Origin: Methylocystis sp.
GTDB lineage: Bacteria; Pseudomonadota; Alphaproteobacteria; Rhizobiales; Beijerinckiaceae
NCBI RefSeq assembly: GCF_021731785.1
Contig: NZ_JAKFWS010000055.1
Span: forward strand, 1-46,931
Direction: 5' to 3'
Length of the DNA stretch: 46,931 nt
The position numbers were made by a program, and so were the translations under genes. The notes beneath the pieces are model-generated. The model had not been told where the DNA came from. It saw only the letters and a program-made list of their open reading frames with translations, and did no database searches. This document shows, piece after piece, positions 8,334 through 20,736 of this stretch (the stretch's first letter is position 1; each line of letters opens with the position of its first letter).

Positions 8334-9599
8334 TCAGGCGCTCGCGCCGCTCTTTTCGCTGCGCTCGGCGTAAATGTAGAGAGGCCTGGCTTTGCCCTCC
8401 ACGACTTCCGGTCCGATCACAACCTGTTCAACGCCCTCCAAGCCTGGCAGATCGAACATCGTGTCTAGCAAGATTCCTTCCATGATCGAGCGCAGGCCGC
8501 GCGCGCCGGTGTGGCGTTCGATCGCCTTGCGGGCGACGGACGAAAGGGCCTCGTCCTGGAAGGTGAGTTCGACGTTTTCCATCTCGAAGAGCCGCTGATA
8601 CTGCTTGACCAGCGCGTTCTTGGGCTCGGTGAGTATTCGCTTGAGCGCGTCCTCGTCAAGATCCTCAAGCGTCGCGATGACCGGCAGACGGCCGACGAAT
8701 TCGGGGATGAGCCCGAATTTCAACAGGTCTTCCGGCTGCACTTGCCTGAAAATGTCGCCGGTGCGCCGTTCGTCGGGCGCCTGCACGGTGGCGGCGAAGC
8801 CGATCGACGTGTTGCGGCCGCGGGCGGAAATGATCTTTTCGAGACCGGCGAAAGCGCCGCCGCAGATGAAGAGGATGTTGGTCGTGTCGACCTGCAGGAA
8901 CTCCTGCTGCGGATGCTTGCGTCCGCCCTGCGGCGGCACGGAGGCGACGGTCCCCTCCATGATCTTCAGGAGCGCCTGCTGCACGCCTTCACCCGAGACG
9001 TCGCGGGTGATCGACGGGTTATCGGATTTGCGCGAAATCTTGTCGATTTCGTCGACATAGACGATGCCGCGCTGCGCGCGTTCGACGTTATAGTCCGACG
9101 CCTGCAGCAGCTTGAGAATAATGTTTTCCACGTCCTCGCCGACGTAGCCCGCCTCGGTCAGGGTGGTGGCGTCGGCCATGGTGAAGGGAACGTCGAGAAT
9201 GCGGGCCAAGGTCTGCGCCAGCATGGTCTTGCCGACGCCGGTCGGCCCGATCAGAAGAATATTGGACTTTGCAAGCTCCACGTCGCCATGCTTGGTCGCG
9301 TGGTTGAGACGCTTGTAATGGTTGTGGACCGCGACCGAAAGAACGCGCTTGGCCTGGGACTGGCCGATGACATAGTCGTCCAGAACTTTACAAATCTCTC
9401 GCGGGGTCGGAATGCCGTCGCGCTGCTTGACGAGCGAGGACTTGTTCTCCTCGCGAATGATGTCCATGCACAGTTCGACGCATTCGTCGCAGATGAACAC
9501 CGTCGGACCGGCGATAAGCTTACGCACCTCATGCTGGCTCTTGCCGCAAAAGGAGCAGTAAAGCGTGTTCTTGGAATCGCCGCCGCCGACCTTGCTCAT
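8334..9599 (-). CDS. clpX: ATP-dependent Clp protease ATP-binding subunit ClpX
   Basis: 421 residues. The N-terminal zinc-binding domain has CSFCGKSQ and CDECVELC (C-x2-C pairs). The AAA+ core has [15 protein letters not shown] and VYVDEIDKI. The IGF loop that docks on ClpP is present (SIGFAATV). ClpX unfolds substrates and feeds them to ClpP. The typical order in this bacterial class is clpP-clpX-lon; here the gene upstream is a phosphofructokinase and no clpP is found in the window. The ATG at 9599 is preceded by GAGGAGAAC on the minus strand, a good ribosome binding site. Confidence 0.97.
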   Translation of the reverse strand: MSKVGGGDSKNTLYCSFCGKSQHEVRKLIAGPTVFICDECVELCMDIIREENKSSLVKQRDGIPTPREICKVLDDYVIGQSQAKRVLSVAVHNHYKRLNHATKHGDVELAKSNILLIGPTGVGKTMLAQTLARILDVPFTMADATTLTEAGYVGEDVENIILKLLQASDYNVERAQRGIVYVDEIDKISRKSDNPSITRDVSGEGVQQALLKIMEGTVASVPPQGGRKHPQQEFLQVDTTNILFICGGAFAGLEKIISARGRNTSIGFAATVQAPDERRTGDIFRQVQPEDLLKFGLIPEFVGRLPVIATLEDLDEDALKRILTEPKNALVKQYQRLFEMENVELTFQDEALSSVARKAIERHTGARGLRSIMEGILLDTMFDLPGLEGVEQVVIGPEVVEGKARPLYIYAERSEKSGASA

Positions 9600-9833
9600 A
9601 TTGTTCTCCTCTCGGGCCGGGCTGCCGGGCGAATCGGCCCGATCGCCTGTGATACCGGCCCCAAACTAACAAAAGGTGGAAGCGGTTGGCGTGCCCGCTC
9701 CTCATCCATCGTTTCGGTCGTCAGCGACGAGCGCCCGAGAACCATGACTGGTTAGTGTATTTTAGACGACGGCCAAATTGCAACCTTCGCCGGAAACTCC
9801 CTCAAAGCAAGAACGGCGCCCGAACCAGCCGGA

Positions 9834-11054
9834 TCAGGCGGTGAGGATTTTGGGAACCCGATTGAGCCGCAGCCGGTAGGCGTCCGGCATGCCGCTTCCG
9901 AGCAGCGGGCGCAGATAGAGCCGGAAGGCGTCCGTCACGTCCGTCCCGCAGGGACTGATAAATTCGTCAGGCATGACTTTGGTTTTCGCCGCAATTTCCT
10001 CGAGCGGCGTCAATCGATAGTCGACCGAATAAAAGCCGGTCCGGTGGATCGTCACCGAGCCGTCGCGGTCGCCCCAAATGGCGTATTGCACAGCCTTTTC
10101 GCCGACTTCGCGCGCCTCGCGCTGATCCACGTCGGAGACGCAGCCGACGAAGCTGCGCTGCACATAGCCAAAGGTGTCGGCGCGCACCCGCTTGAATCCC
10201 AGCCGGTCCTTCACGAGCCGGGTGAGTTCGTCGGCGAGCGCGCCGCCGCCGAGATGAACATTGCCGTGATCGTCCCGCTCGACGGTCTTGGCGAGCTTTT
10301 CGGCGATCGGCGTATGGTTCTCGTCGCAGACGCCTTCCGAGACCGCGACCACGCAGCGGCCGTATTTCGCCATCGTCGCCTTAACGTCGGTCAAGAACCG
10401 ATCGACGATGAAGGCGCGCTCTGGGATGTAGATGAGATGCGGGCCGTCGTCGGGAAATTTCTTGCCGAGCGCGGAGGCGGCGGTCAGAAATCCAGCGTGG
10501 CGTCCCATGACGACGGCGATGTAGACGCCGGGGAGGGCCCAATTGTCGAGATTGGCGCCGGCGAAGGCCTGCGCCACCCAGCGCGCCGCCGAGGGAAAGC
10601 CGGGCGTGTGGTCGTTGACCACCAGGTCATTGTCGATGGTTTTGGGAATGTGAACGGTCCGCAGCGGATAGCCGGCGTTTTGGGCCTCCTGCGAGACGAT
10701 GCGCACGGTGTCGGATGAATCATTGCCGCCGACATAGAAAAAACAGCCGACTCCATGGGCGCGCAGGACGCGAAAGATTTCCTGACAATATTTGAGGTCC
10801 GGCTTGTCGCGGGTCGAGCCGAGTGCCGAAGAGGGGGTGCAGGCGACGAGTTCGAGATTATGGGTCGTCTCCTGGGTGAGGTCGACGAAATCCTCGTTGA
10901 CGATGCCGCGAACGCCGTGGAACGCGCCATAGACCCGCTCGACCTCGCGAAATTTGCGAGATTCCAGCACGGCACCGACGAGCGACTGATTGATGACGGC
11001 GGTGGGGCCGCCACCCTGGGCGACGAGCACTTTGGAGAAATCTATTGCGGTCAC
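9834..11054 (-). CDS. pfp: Pyrophosphate-dependent 6-phosphofructokinase
   Basis: 406 residues. Family signatures are AQGGGPTAVINQSL at the N-terminus, GGNDSSDT, PKTIDND and MGRHAGFL. The Asp in the GGxD segment and the Lys of PKTIDND are the residues that distinguish PPi-using from ATP-using enzymes. It interconverts fructose 6-phosphate and fructose 1,6-bisphosphate with pyrophosphate, so the step is reversible and usable in both glycolysis and sugar-phosphate regeneration. PPi-PFKs are known from methanotrophs, which fits the suspected host. It lies upstream of clpX on the same strand with a 234-bp gap, so co-transcription is uncertain. Confidence 0.92.
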   Translation of the reverse strand: MTAIDFSKVLVAQGGGPTAVINQSLVGAVLESRKFREVERVYGAFHGVRGIVNEDFVDLTQETTHNLELVACTPSSALGSTRDKPDLKYCQEIFRVLRAHGVGCFFYVGGNDSSDTVRIVSQEAQNAGYPLRTVHIPKTIDNDLVVNDHTPGFPSAARWVAQAFAGANLDNWALPGVYIAVVMGRHAGFLTAASALGKKFPDDGPHLIYIPERAFIVDRFLTDVKATMAKYGRCVVAVSEGVCDENHTPIAEKLAKTVERDDHGNVHLGGGALADELTRLVKDRLGFKRVRADTFGYVQRSFVGCVSDVDQREAREVGEKAVQYAIWGDRDGSVTIHRTGFYSVDYRLTPLEEIAAKTKVMPDEFISPCGTDVTDAFRLYLRPLLGSGMPDAYRLRLNRVPKILTA

Positions 11055-11172
11055 GACAAGCTCCTGGAAACGCCTGCTGCGGCCGCTTTCCCGCCCGGCG
11101 CGGGACAGCGGCGCTTCAACGCGTTGCGCTTATATTCTCAGGGAGCAAGCGGTTCAAATCGGGATCGGACGA

Positions 11173-11586
11173 CTACTTCGAAGGCTCGCTTGCGCACACT
11201 CGCGCAAAGAGTCCGACGTAATAGGGCGGCACGGGCGACCAGCCGTCTTTCGGCGGATATGGCTTGGTGATTTTCCCTTCGCCCATCTGGCCTTGACGCC
11301 AGCCGCCGCCCCCGGATCGGTATTTCCGATTGACGCAATCGAATGAGACTTTCTCGATTTCCGAAAGCCCTTTCTCGGCAAGGCCGAAGGTGGCGGCCTT
11401 TGGCGAGGCGGGATCGTAATCGGTAAGCGCGTCGACCGTGACGATTCCGTCGGGCGACATCCGACGGGAGCTGGGATCCATATAGACAGTCGAAAAATCG
11501 TCCTTGGAGACCGGCGCCCATTCGACGCCGGCCGATGCGGAAGAAACCAGCGACGACATGAGAGCCGAAACGCTGATCTTCCACAT
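11173..11586 (-). CDS. Small exported hypothetical protein
   Basis: 137 residues from the ATG at 11586, chosen because GAGGA lies 7 bases upstream; an ATG at 11598 is the alternative. The N-terminus MWKISVSALMSSLVSSASAG is a typical signal peptide with an ASA-G cleavage site. The mature part holds two Cys (FDCVNRKY, RVCASEPSK) and the segment EWAPVSKDDFSTVYMDPSS, a pattern seen in short periplasmic proteins of Rhizobiales that resemble surface-adhesin-protein-E domains. No enzyme motif is visible. It starts just downstream of secA on the same strand. Confidence 0.75.
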   Translation of the reverse strand: MWKISVSALMSSLVSSASAGVEWAPVSKDDFSTVYMDPSSRRMSPDGIVTVDALTDYDPASPKAATFGLAEKGLSEIEKVSFDCVNRKYRSGGGGWRQGQMGEGKITKPYPPKDGWSPVPPYYVGLFARVCASEPSK

Positions 11587-11605
11587 GGCCGTCCTCATCG
11601 CCGGC

Positions 11606-14434
<2,829 letters not shown>

Positions 14435-14636
14435 TCTTGCGAACCTTTCTCCCGCGCAGCGTCTGCCGCCTTCTCGGCGCGCCGGGGGACGGCGGCCGGC
14501 GGAGCGTCACTTAATGCATGAATAACATACGCCTGCGACATCGCCCCAATGGCGGCGGGGCGCCGAGACCGACGCGGCGTTTCCGCGCGAGAGATAAGAG
14601 CCGCCGGAAACCTTGTCAATGAAGGGCGTTTGCCCG

Positions 14637-15605
14637 CTAGGGTGCCTGATTGATCGGCCGCAGCGGCAGAGGCATCGCGCCCGCATCGATGAGCCGCGAG
14701 AAAATCCTCAGCCCTACCGGCTCGTTGCCGTTGGGATGAACGAGCACGATCGCGCCCGGGCGGGGCCGCAGCCCCAGCGCCAGCCAGCTGTCGGCGCCGA
14801 GCGCGATGAGATGGCGGCTGCGGATGCGCTCCAGCAGCGCGGCGTCGGCGACGAGACCCGGAAAGCGAAAAAACGCCGACGGCGTTTCGCCTTCGGCGAT
14901 GATGAGCTTTTCAGTCTCGAAAATTTCGCGATCGACGTCGACGCCCGGCCGCAGGAAGTAATTCCGGCCGTCCGGAAGGCGGCGAACATAGGGATGGCTG
15001 AAGGAATGATTGGCCCAGGCGATGTCGAGCGCCCCGGCTTTGGTCTTCTCACGCAGCCAGGCGAAGTCCGCGCCGTGGCGGGCGATCCAGCCGCCGGAGA
15101 CGGCGAGCATCACGGGCGTGTGCGGCCCCTGGGCGGCGAGCTTTTCGAAAAAGCCACGGTCGAGCGGCTTACGGCTCGGGCAGAGATCGCCGGTGACGAA
15201 GGCGCCGTCGCCGGCGCCATGGATGAGTCCCGCATTGACGAGCGCCGGCGGACGCGTCGGGTCTTGCGGCGGATGAAGCGCCTGGAGATAGCGCGTCTCG
15301 GCCTGCGCCGCGTCGCTTGTCTCTTCGCAGCGCCAGCACGCCGCGCGCTCGAGCGAGGTCTGCAGCGATTGCGGGTCGACCGTGAGGATCAGGGGCGTCC
15401 CGTTGACGCTCATGCGCCGGATGGCGAGCCGCGATTCGTCTTCCCTGGCGCAGCGTTCGAAAATCGGCGTGTAGTCGTGCACCCGCTCATGCGCCGGCGC
15501 CGGCCCTGGCGCGATGTCGACGGGCGCGCAGGACTCGTCTTCGCCGCGGGCGGTTGCGGCGGAAGCGACGCACGCCCACAGTAGCAGGACGAGGACTCGT
15601 CTCAC
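14637..15605 (-). CDS. Exported polysaccharide deacetylase-like protein
   Basis: 322 residues from a GTG at 15605; the start is chosen because the resulting N-terminus (RRVLVLLLWACVASAATARG) is a signal peptide. The NodB-type fold is supported by the His motif NHSFSHP and by FFRFPGLV and IVLVHPNGN. The first metal motif is unusual: GDLCPS stands where TFDDGP is normal, keeping one Asp. Such enzymes remove acetyl groups from cell-surface sugars in the periplasm; with this altered motif the substrate or even the activity is uncertain. It faces away from the GNAT gene, with only 9 bp between the two starts. Confidence 0.75.
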   Translation of the reverse strand: MRRVLVLLLWACVASAATARGEDESCAPVDIAPGPAPAHERVHDYTPIFERCAREDESRLAIRRMSVNGTPLILTVDPQSLQTSLERAACWRCEETSDAAQAETRYLQALHPPQDPTRPPALVNAGLIHGAGDGAFVTGDLCPSRKPLDRGFFEKLAAQGPHTPVMLAVSGGWIARHGADFAWLREKTKAGALDIAWANHSFSHPYVRRLPDGRNYFLRPGVDVDREIFETEKLIIAEGETPSAFFRFPGLVADAALLERIRSRHLIALGADSWLALGLRPRPGAIVLVHPNGNEPVGLRIFSRLIDAGAMPLPLRPINQAP

Positions 15606-15614
15606 GGCGCGATC

Positions 15615-16076
15615 ATGATCAAAAACGAAGAGAGTGAGAAGATCGTTTTTTCGATCGAACCTATGGAGTCGGCCGAGCTTGCGGCGAGATTGGGCGAAGA
15701 GATCGCGACTCGGTTCGGGCCACGCGATGAAACGCCGGTCGCCATCGCGGCGCATGATGCGCAGGGCCTGCTTCTCGCCGGCCTGAACGGGGTCTCGCAC
15801 TGGCGCTGGTTCTACGTTCGCCATCTGTGGGTGGCGACGTCGCAGCGCGGGCGTCGCTTGGGGGCCCGATTGATGGCGGAAGCCGAGCGGATCGCCAGGG
15901 ACGGCGGCTGCTTGGGGGTCTATGTCGACACATTCGATCCCCAGGCGGCCGCCTTTTACGAAGCTCTCGGCTTTGCCCGTGCGGGCGAGATCGCGGATTT
16001 TCCGCCTGGCCATGCGCGCATCTTCTTGATCAAGCGGTTGGCTGATGTGCCCCCTCCCTCGGGAGGGGGAAAATGA
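15615..16076 (+). CDS. GNAT-family N-acetyltransferase
   Basis: 153 residues. The acetyl-CoA-binding signature is VRHLWVATSQRGRRLGARLM (motif A, R/Q-x-x-G-x-G/A form), followed by the GNAT C-terminal pattern CLGVYVDTFDPQAAAFYEALGFARAGEI. The acceptor substrate cannot be deduced. Its stop overlaps the start of the alcohol dehydrogenase gene (ATGA), so the two are translationally coupled. An ATG at 15663 is a possible later start; the upstream one gives a full first strand. Confidence 0.85.
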   Translation: MIKNEESEKIVFSIEPMESAELAARLGEEIATRFGPRDETPVAIAAHDAQGLLLAGLNGVSHWRWFYVRHLWVATSQRGRRLGARLMAEAERIARDGGCLGVYVDTFDPQAAAFYEALGFARAGEIADFPPGHARIFLIKRLADVPPPSGGGK

Positions 16077-17068
16077 CGCAAACGATGTCGGCGATGGTTC
16101 TGCCGGCGCCCCATGCGCCGCTTGTCTTGGAAGAACGGCCGGCGCCGTCGCCTCGAGCCGGCGAAGTGCGGCTCAAGGTCGAAGCTTGCGGCGTTTGCCG
16201 CACCGATCTCCATGCCGTCGACGGCGAACTCACGCAGCCGAAGCTTCCCATCATTCCGGGCCATGAAATCGTCGGGCGCGTCGACGCGATCGGCGCGGGC
16301 GTGACCGGCGTTCTACTTGGACAGCGGGTCGGCGTTCCCTGGCTCGGCCACACCTGCGGCCATTGCGCCTATTGCATGAGCGCGCGCGAAAATCTGTGCG
16401 ATGATCCGCGCTTTACCGGGTATACGCGCGACGGCGGCTATGCGACCCACGCGGTCGCCGACGCCTCCTATTGTTTTCCGTTGCCGGAAAGCGGCGATCC
16501 GGCGACGCTCGCGCCGCTACTGTGCGCGGGCCTCATCGGCTGGCGCACGTTGAAGATGGCCGGTCCGGCGGAAGCGATCGGCATTTTCGGCTTCGGCGCC
16601 GCCGCGCATATCATCGCCCAGGTCGCGATCGTTCAAGGCAAGCGCGTTCACGCTTTCGTTCGGCCGGGCGATCGGGCCGCCGCCGATTTTGCGCTTTCGC
16701 TTGGCGCGGCGTCGGCGCAGGACTCCGACGCGCCCTCGCCGGAGCCGCTCGACGCCGCGCTGATCTTCGCGCCGGTCGGCGCCCTCGTGCCGCGCGCGCT
16801 CGGCGCGACAAAGAAGGGCGGCGCCGTGGTTTGCGGCGGCATTCACATGAGCGACATTCCGAGCTTTCCCTACGCGCTGCTCTGGGAGGAACGGCGGCTG
16901 CTTTCGGTGGCCAATCTCACGCGCGAAGATGCGCGTGAATTTCTCGCACTGGCGCCGACGCTACCGCTGAAAATGCATACGACGCGCTATCCTCTGGCGC
17001 AGGCCAATGAGGCGCTCGCCGATCTGCGCGAGGGTCGGCTGCAGGGCGCGGCAGTGCTTATTCCATAG
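16073..17068 (+). CDS. Zinc-dependent alcohol dehydrogenase family protein
   Basis: 331 residues of the medium-chain dehydrogenase family. Catalytic zinc ligands appear in CGVCRTDLH and PGHEIVG, and the structural zinc site in CGHCAYCMSARENLC. The dinucleotide-binding turn is GIFGFGAAAHIIAQVA. It should oxidise alcohols or reduce aldehydes with NAD(P). The overlap with the GNAT gene suggests joint expression. Similar enzymes are often annotated as AdhA-type; the actual substrate is not evident. The sequence ends with a short family-typical C-terminus (LREGRLQGAAVLIP). Confidence 0.9.
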   Translation: MTQTMSAMVLPAPHAPLVLEERPAPSPRAGEVRLKVEACGVCRTDLHAVDGELTQPKLPIIPGHEIVGRVDAIGAGVTGVLLGQRVGVPWLGHTCGHCAYCMSARENLCDDPRFTGYTRDGGYATHAVADASYCFPLPESGDPATLAPLLCAGLIGWRTLKMAGPAEAIGIFGFGAAAHIIAQVAIVQGKRVHAFVRPGDRAAADFALSLGAASAQDSDAPSPEPLDAALIFAPVGALVPRALGATKKGGAVVCGGIHMSDIPSFPYALLWEERRLLSVANLTREDAREFLALAPTLPLKMHTTRYPLAQANEALADLREGRLQGAAVLIP

Positions 17069-17081
17069 CTCGACATGGGGC

Positions 17082-17117
17082 CGTCGTTGCGAGGCGCAAC
17101 GGCGCCGAAGCAATCCA
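17082..17117. repeat. Short dispersed intergenic repeat (REP-like)
   Basis: Between two convergent genes lies a 36-bp sequence that begins CGTCGTTGCGAGG and ends CGAAGCAATCCA, with an internal GGCGCAACGGCGCC core. This is a version of the widespread CGTCATTGCGAGG...CGAAGCAATCC intergenic repeat of Proteobacteria. No other copy is seen in this window. Confidence 0.6.
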
Positions 17118-17151
17118 CGCTGCTGGCGCGAGTGGGCTCATTATGCGTGCA

Positions 17152-18660
17152 TCATTCCCGTAAGGGTAACGTGTGGCGGGACTCAAAAACGTTCTTGATC
17201 TGGGCGGCAATCGATTCCCTATCTTTCGAAGCGTCGACCTTGAGCCATGCGATCGCGCCGGTCGCTTTCTCCATTTGAGCCTTCAGCACGTCGCGGGTGG
17301 CGTCCGACACGTCGTCGACGCGTGCGTCGACGCGCGCCACGCGCCGCGCGAGATCGAGATCGAGCCAGACGCCAAGGAACGGCGCGCGCGCACGGTCGGC
17401 CGCGGCTCTGATCGCTTCGCGGTCTTCAGGACGATCGAAGACGGCGTCGACGATGACCGGCCAGCCGAGCGCGGCTATTAGCGCCGCCGAATCGAACATC
17501 TCGCCGTAAACTTTCGCCGACACGGCGCTCGCATAGGCTTCCTGCGGCAGACGCGCGGTCGGCGGGACGCCAAAGAGCCGCTTGCGGATTCGGTCGCTGT
17601 TGATGACGCGCGCGCCGGGCGCGCATCCGATCAATGGCGCGAGCGCTGCGGCGACGCTCGACTTGCCCGACGCGCTGAGGCCGCCAATCGCGATGACGGC
17701 GCCTTTGGCCGGCGCGAGCAGCGTCATCGCGAGACCGAAATAGAGGCGCGCGCGTTCGGCGTTTTGCTGCGAGGCTTCGACATGGGCGCGTATGGCGGCG
17801 CGCAGCGACATGAAAAAGGGGAGCAGCGGCAGGCCGTCGGTCTCGTCGCGTGCGTCGAGATAGCGGTTGAAGGCGAGATTCGAGAAGGCGGGCGCGCCGA
17901 TTCGCCAAAAATCCATCAGCAGGAAGCCGATGTCGTAGAGCACATCGATGGTCGCGAGCTCCTCATCGAATTCGAGACAGTCGAAGAGGGTTGGCGCGCC
18001 GTCGAACAGACAGATGTTGCGCAGCGTCAGATCGCCGTGGCAGCGGCGCACCTTGCCATGCGCCTTGCGCCTGTCGAGAAGCGCAGATTGCGCATCCAGC
18101 TCATCGCCCAGCCGCGCGACGAGCGCGTCGATCTGTTCCGCGCTTGCGGCCCCCGCATGGCGCAGGCTCTGAGCCGTGTCGTCGAGCGTTCGGCGCATCG
18201 ACGCCGCGCCGCCCTTCTCATAGTCCGGCGCCGCCTCGTCGTGGGTCTTCGCGACTCGACGCGCCAAGGCCTCCACCATTGCGCCCGTCAGGCGGCCGTC
18301 CGTTGCGATCTGTTCGAGGAGATCGGCGTCGGCGAAGCGCCGCATGACGACCACCGCGTCGATCGTTTCGCCTGGACCATCGAGCGCCAGCCCGCCGTCC
18401 GCCTCGCGGGTCACGCGATGCGCACCGAGATAAAGTTCGGGCGCGAAGCGCGTGTTGAGCGCCGCTTCGCGTTCGCACATCTCCAATCGGCGGCTCGGCG
18501 TCGAGAAATCGAGATAGGAAAAGCGCACCGCCTTCTTGAGCTTGTAGGCGTGCGTCCGGCACAGCGCGACGACGGAGATGTGAGTCGTGACGATCCGCTC
18601 CGCGCCGCCGTCGAGCGAGGCGAGAAAGCGCACGATGTCGTCCTGCGCGCCAAAATCCAT
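17152..18660 (-). CDS. Fused aminoglycoside-phosphotransferase-like / P-loop kinase protein
   Basis: 502 residues with two parts. The N-terminal two thirds is a kinase-like (APH) fold with the catalytic loop CHGDLTLRNICLFDG and the metal-binding LFDCLEFDE. The C-terminal third is a nucleotide kinase-like P-loop domain with GGLSASGKSSVAAALA (about residue 322 on). This domain order is a known family of 'bifunctional aminoglycoside phosphotransferase/ATP-binding' proteins. Its substrate is unknown, and antibiotic resistance should not be assumed from the name. It is convergent with the alcohol dehydrogenase gene, with the repeat at 17082 in between. Confidence 0.85.
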   Translation of the reverse strand: MDFGAQDDIVRFLASLDGGAERIVTTHISVVALCRTHAYKLKKAVRFSYLDFSTPSRRLEMCEREAALNTRFAPELYLGAHRVTREADGGLALDGPGETIDAVVVMRRFADADLLEQIATDGRLTGAMVEALARRVAKTHDEAAPDYEKGGAASMRRTLDDTAQSLRHAGAASAEQIDALVARLGDELDAQSALLDRRKAHGKVRRCHGDLTLRNICLFDGAPTLFDCLEFDEELATIDVLYDIGFLLMDFWRIGAPAFSNLAFNRYLDARDETDGLPLLPFFMSLRAAIRAHVEASQQNAERARLYFGLAMTLLAPAKGAVIAIGGLSASGKSSVAAALAPLIGCAPGARVINSDRIRKRLFGVPPTARLPQEAYASAVSAKVYGEMFDSAALIAALGWPVIVDAVFDRPEDREAIRAAADRARAPFLGVWLDLDLARRVARVDARVDDVSDATRDVLKAQMEKATGAIAWLKVDASKDRESIAAQIKNVFESRHTLPLRE

Positions 18661-18732
18661 TCTGCGCCTCGACTTAGCCCCGCCAAAACGCCTGCCGTGT
18701 AACGGTCAAGTCGTTTCGACGTCCGGAGGAGG

Positions 18733-18981
18733 CTATTCCATGCCGAGCGCGGAGAGATAGAGGTCGAGGATTTCCTCCTCCTCCTGCCGCTTGTGCTTAT
18801 CCAAACGGCGTATCGACACGATCTTGCGCATCACCTTGGGATCGAACCCGGTCCCCTTTGCTTCCGCGTAGACATCCTTGATGTCGTCGCCGATCGCGCG
18901 CTTTTCCTCCTCGAGCTTCTCGATCCTCTCGATGAAGGCGCGCAAATGTCCGCCGTCGACGGCGTTACTGGTCATGTGCAT
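18733..18981 (-). CDS. gapR: DUF2312 nucleoid-associated protein, GapR-like
   Basis: 82 residues, matching the DUF2312 (UPF0335) family, whose Caulobacter member GapR binds over-twisted AT-rich DNA and stimulates topoisomerases during replication. The pattern [41 protein letters not shown] is diagnostic (read here as consecutive helices). A second ATG two codons later (18975) is an equally plausible start. It is upstream of the fused kinase on the same strand, 72 bp apart. Confidence 0.92.
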   Translation of the reverse strand: MHMTSNAVDGGHLRAFIERIEKLEEEKRAIGDDIKDVYAEAKGTGFDPKVMRKIVSIRRLDKHKRQEEEEILDLYLSALGME

Positions 18982-19164
18982 TCCCGAGGCTGCTCCGGGC
19001 GGGCAGGGGGCGCGCGCCGGCTGGGCGGGAGCCTTGCGCCAAACCAGCCGCGCCCGTCAAGACGGCGCGCCGACTAATCCCCGAATTCCGCACCCCGAGC
19101 GCGCACTTGAAACCGCCTTCTAGGCAGCCGATCTTTGGCGGGCCAACCGAAAGGCGTTAAGTTG

Positions 19165-19650
19165 ATGACCGAGCGCGATCCCTTTACCGCCAGCCGAGAG
19201 CCGCCGATCAACCCGATCGGCGCGCGCGCCGCGCCATACATTCCGCCTCAGGCGCTCGAGGGCGTGCGCACGCGCCGCATTATGGCCGTCATGCTGGACT
19301 TGATCCTCGTCTCCGGCATGTCGGCGGCGCTTTTCGTCGCGCTCCTCATTCTTAGCGCCGGACTGTCGGCGTTCCTCCTGCCGCCGCTGTTTCCCGTCGT
19401 CGCATTCTTCTATAACGGCCTGACGGTCTCCGGACCGCGAATGGCGACGCCTGGAATGGCGTTCATGGATCTGGAGATCCGCGCTATGGACGGAAATCCC
19501 GTGCCGTTTCTGCAGGCGGCCATGCACGCTGTGCTATTTTACCTTACCTGGCTGTTCCCGCCGCTGCTGCTCGTGTCGCTGTTTACGAGTGACAAGCGCT
19601 GCCTGCACGACATCCTTGCCGACGTAATCGTTTTGCGGCGCTCGTCTTAA
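19165..19650 (+). CDS. RDD-family membrane protein
   Basis: 161 residues from the ATG at 19165; an in-frame TTG at 19135 is less likely. The RDD signature Arg and Asp are visible in TRRIMAVMLDLILV, followed by about three membrane segments (AALFVALLILSAGLSAFLL; LFPVVAFFYNGL; VLFYLTWLFPPLLLVSLF) and the C-terminal KRCLHDILADVIVL typical of the family. RDD proteins are inner-membrane proteins of varied or unknown transport role. The pairing with the downstream bpt gene is conserved in Rhizobiales. Confidence 0.88.
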   Translation: MTERDPFTASREPPINPIGARAAPYIPPQALEGVRTRRIMAVMLDLILVSGMSAALFVALLILSAGLSAFLLPPLFPVVAFFYNGLTVSGPRMATPGMAFMDLEIRAMDGNPVPFLQAAMHAVLFYLTWLFPPLLLVSLFTSDKRCLHDILADVIVLRRSS

Positions 19651-19736
19651 TTTTTGCACCTTCGGGGCTGCAAATCAGACTGTGGCGTGCGCCGCATGAG
19701 AGCTCTAGATTAACTTCGTATCTGGGATCATAGAGC

Positions 19737-20468
19737 GTGACGAAAGAGCCGCGCGACGCGCCGCAATTCTATCTGACCTCTCCGGCGCCGTGCCCTTATT
19801 TGCCGGGCCGGGAGGAGCGGAAGGTCTTCACTCATCTGATCGGACTTCGAGCGCCGGCGCTCAACGACACGTTGACCCAATCTGGCTTTCGCCGCTCGCA
19901 GACCATCGCCTACCGCCCGGCCTGTGAGCAGTGTCGAGCCTGCGTTTCCGTGCGGGTGAAGATCGACGAGTTCAGCCCCTCGCGCGGGATGCGGCGCATC
20001 CGCAGGCGGAACGCCGATCTTGTCGCCGAAACCCTTCCGGCGCGCGCGACGCATGAGCAATACGCCTTGTTTCGCCGCTATGTCGGCGCCCGCCATTCCG
20101 ACGGCGGCATGGCCGACATGAGCATGGTCGATTATCAAATGATGATCGAAGACAGCCACGTCGACACGCGGCTCATCGAATATCGTCTCGTGCGCGCAAA
20201 TGGCGAGATCGGCGCGTTGGTCGCCTGCTGCCTGACCGACCGGCTCTCTGACGGGCTGTCGATGGTCTATTCCTTCTACGAGCCGGAACTGGAGTGCCGC
20301 TCGCTTGGAGCCTTCATGATTCTCGATCATGCCGAGCGCGGCCGCAGCTTCGGCCTGCCGCACGTCTATCTTGGCTATTGGGTCGAAGGTTCGCGCAAAA
20401 TGGAATATAAGTCCCGCTTCCTGCCTCAAGAGCGTCTGGGCATGAGTGGATGGGTCCGGGTGGACTGA
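19737..20468 (+). CDS. bpt: Aspartate/glutamate leucyltransferase (Bpt/Ate-type)
   Basis: 243 residues from a GTG at 19737. Family marks are [21 protein letters not shown] at the N-terminus and the Cys cluster [12 protein letters not shown]. The bacterial enzyme moves leucine from leucyl-tRNA to N-terminal Asp or Glu of proteins, marking them for ClpS-ClpAP degradation in the N-end rule pathway. Length and motifs agree with the family. It follows the RDD gene by 86 bp on the same strand. Confidence 0.93.
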   Translation: MTKEPRDAPQFYLTSPAPCPYLPGREERKVFTHLIGLRAPALNDTLTQSGFRRSQTIAYRPACEQCRACVSVRVKIDEFSPSRGMRRIRRRNADLVAETLPARATHEQYALFRRYVGARHSDGGMADMSMVDYQMMIEDSHVDTRLIEYRLVRANGEIGALVACCLTDRLSDGLSMVYSFYEPELECRSLGAFMILDHAERGRSFGLPHVYLGYWVEGSRKMEYKSRFLPQERLGMSGWVRVD

Positions 20469-20736
20469 GCCCCGCGCCTCGCCCCATTGAGCGCGGCTCG
20501 CGAAAATGCGGAACCCCGGTGGTTGGCGCAGCGCGTATTCTAAGCGTTTGAGATTGATCGATTAATCTTGATTTAGGCGCTTACGCCCAAAGGCAGCGCG
20601 ATCGAGCACGCAGTCACAAAATCGCCGGACTATTCGCGCCTTGTTAACGTCGAAGATGCACAACTCGATCAAAACAGTCGGCGCAGTCCTCTAGACGCGT
20701 CGTCTTTTGGCTTGACCGCCGGGGCGCTTTCCGGCG

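Noticed and set aside
8511-9755. Plus-strand frame opposite clpX (414 codons)
   Set aside because: Antisense to highly conserved ClpX; no motif and no start signal.
17152-18660. Antibiotic-resistance aminoglycoside phosphotransferase
   Set aside because: The fused P-loop kinase domain and chromosomal context mark a conserved family of unknown substrate, not a resistance enzyme.
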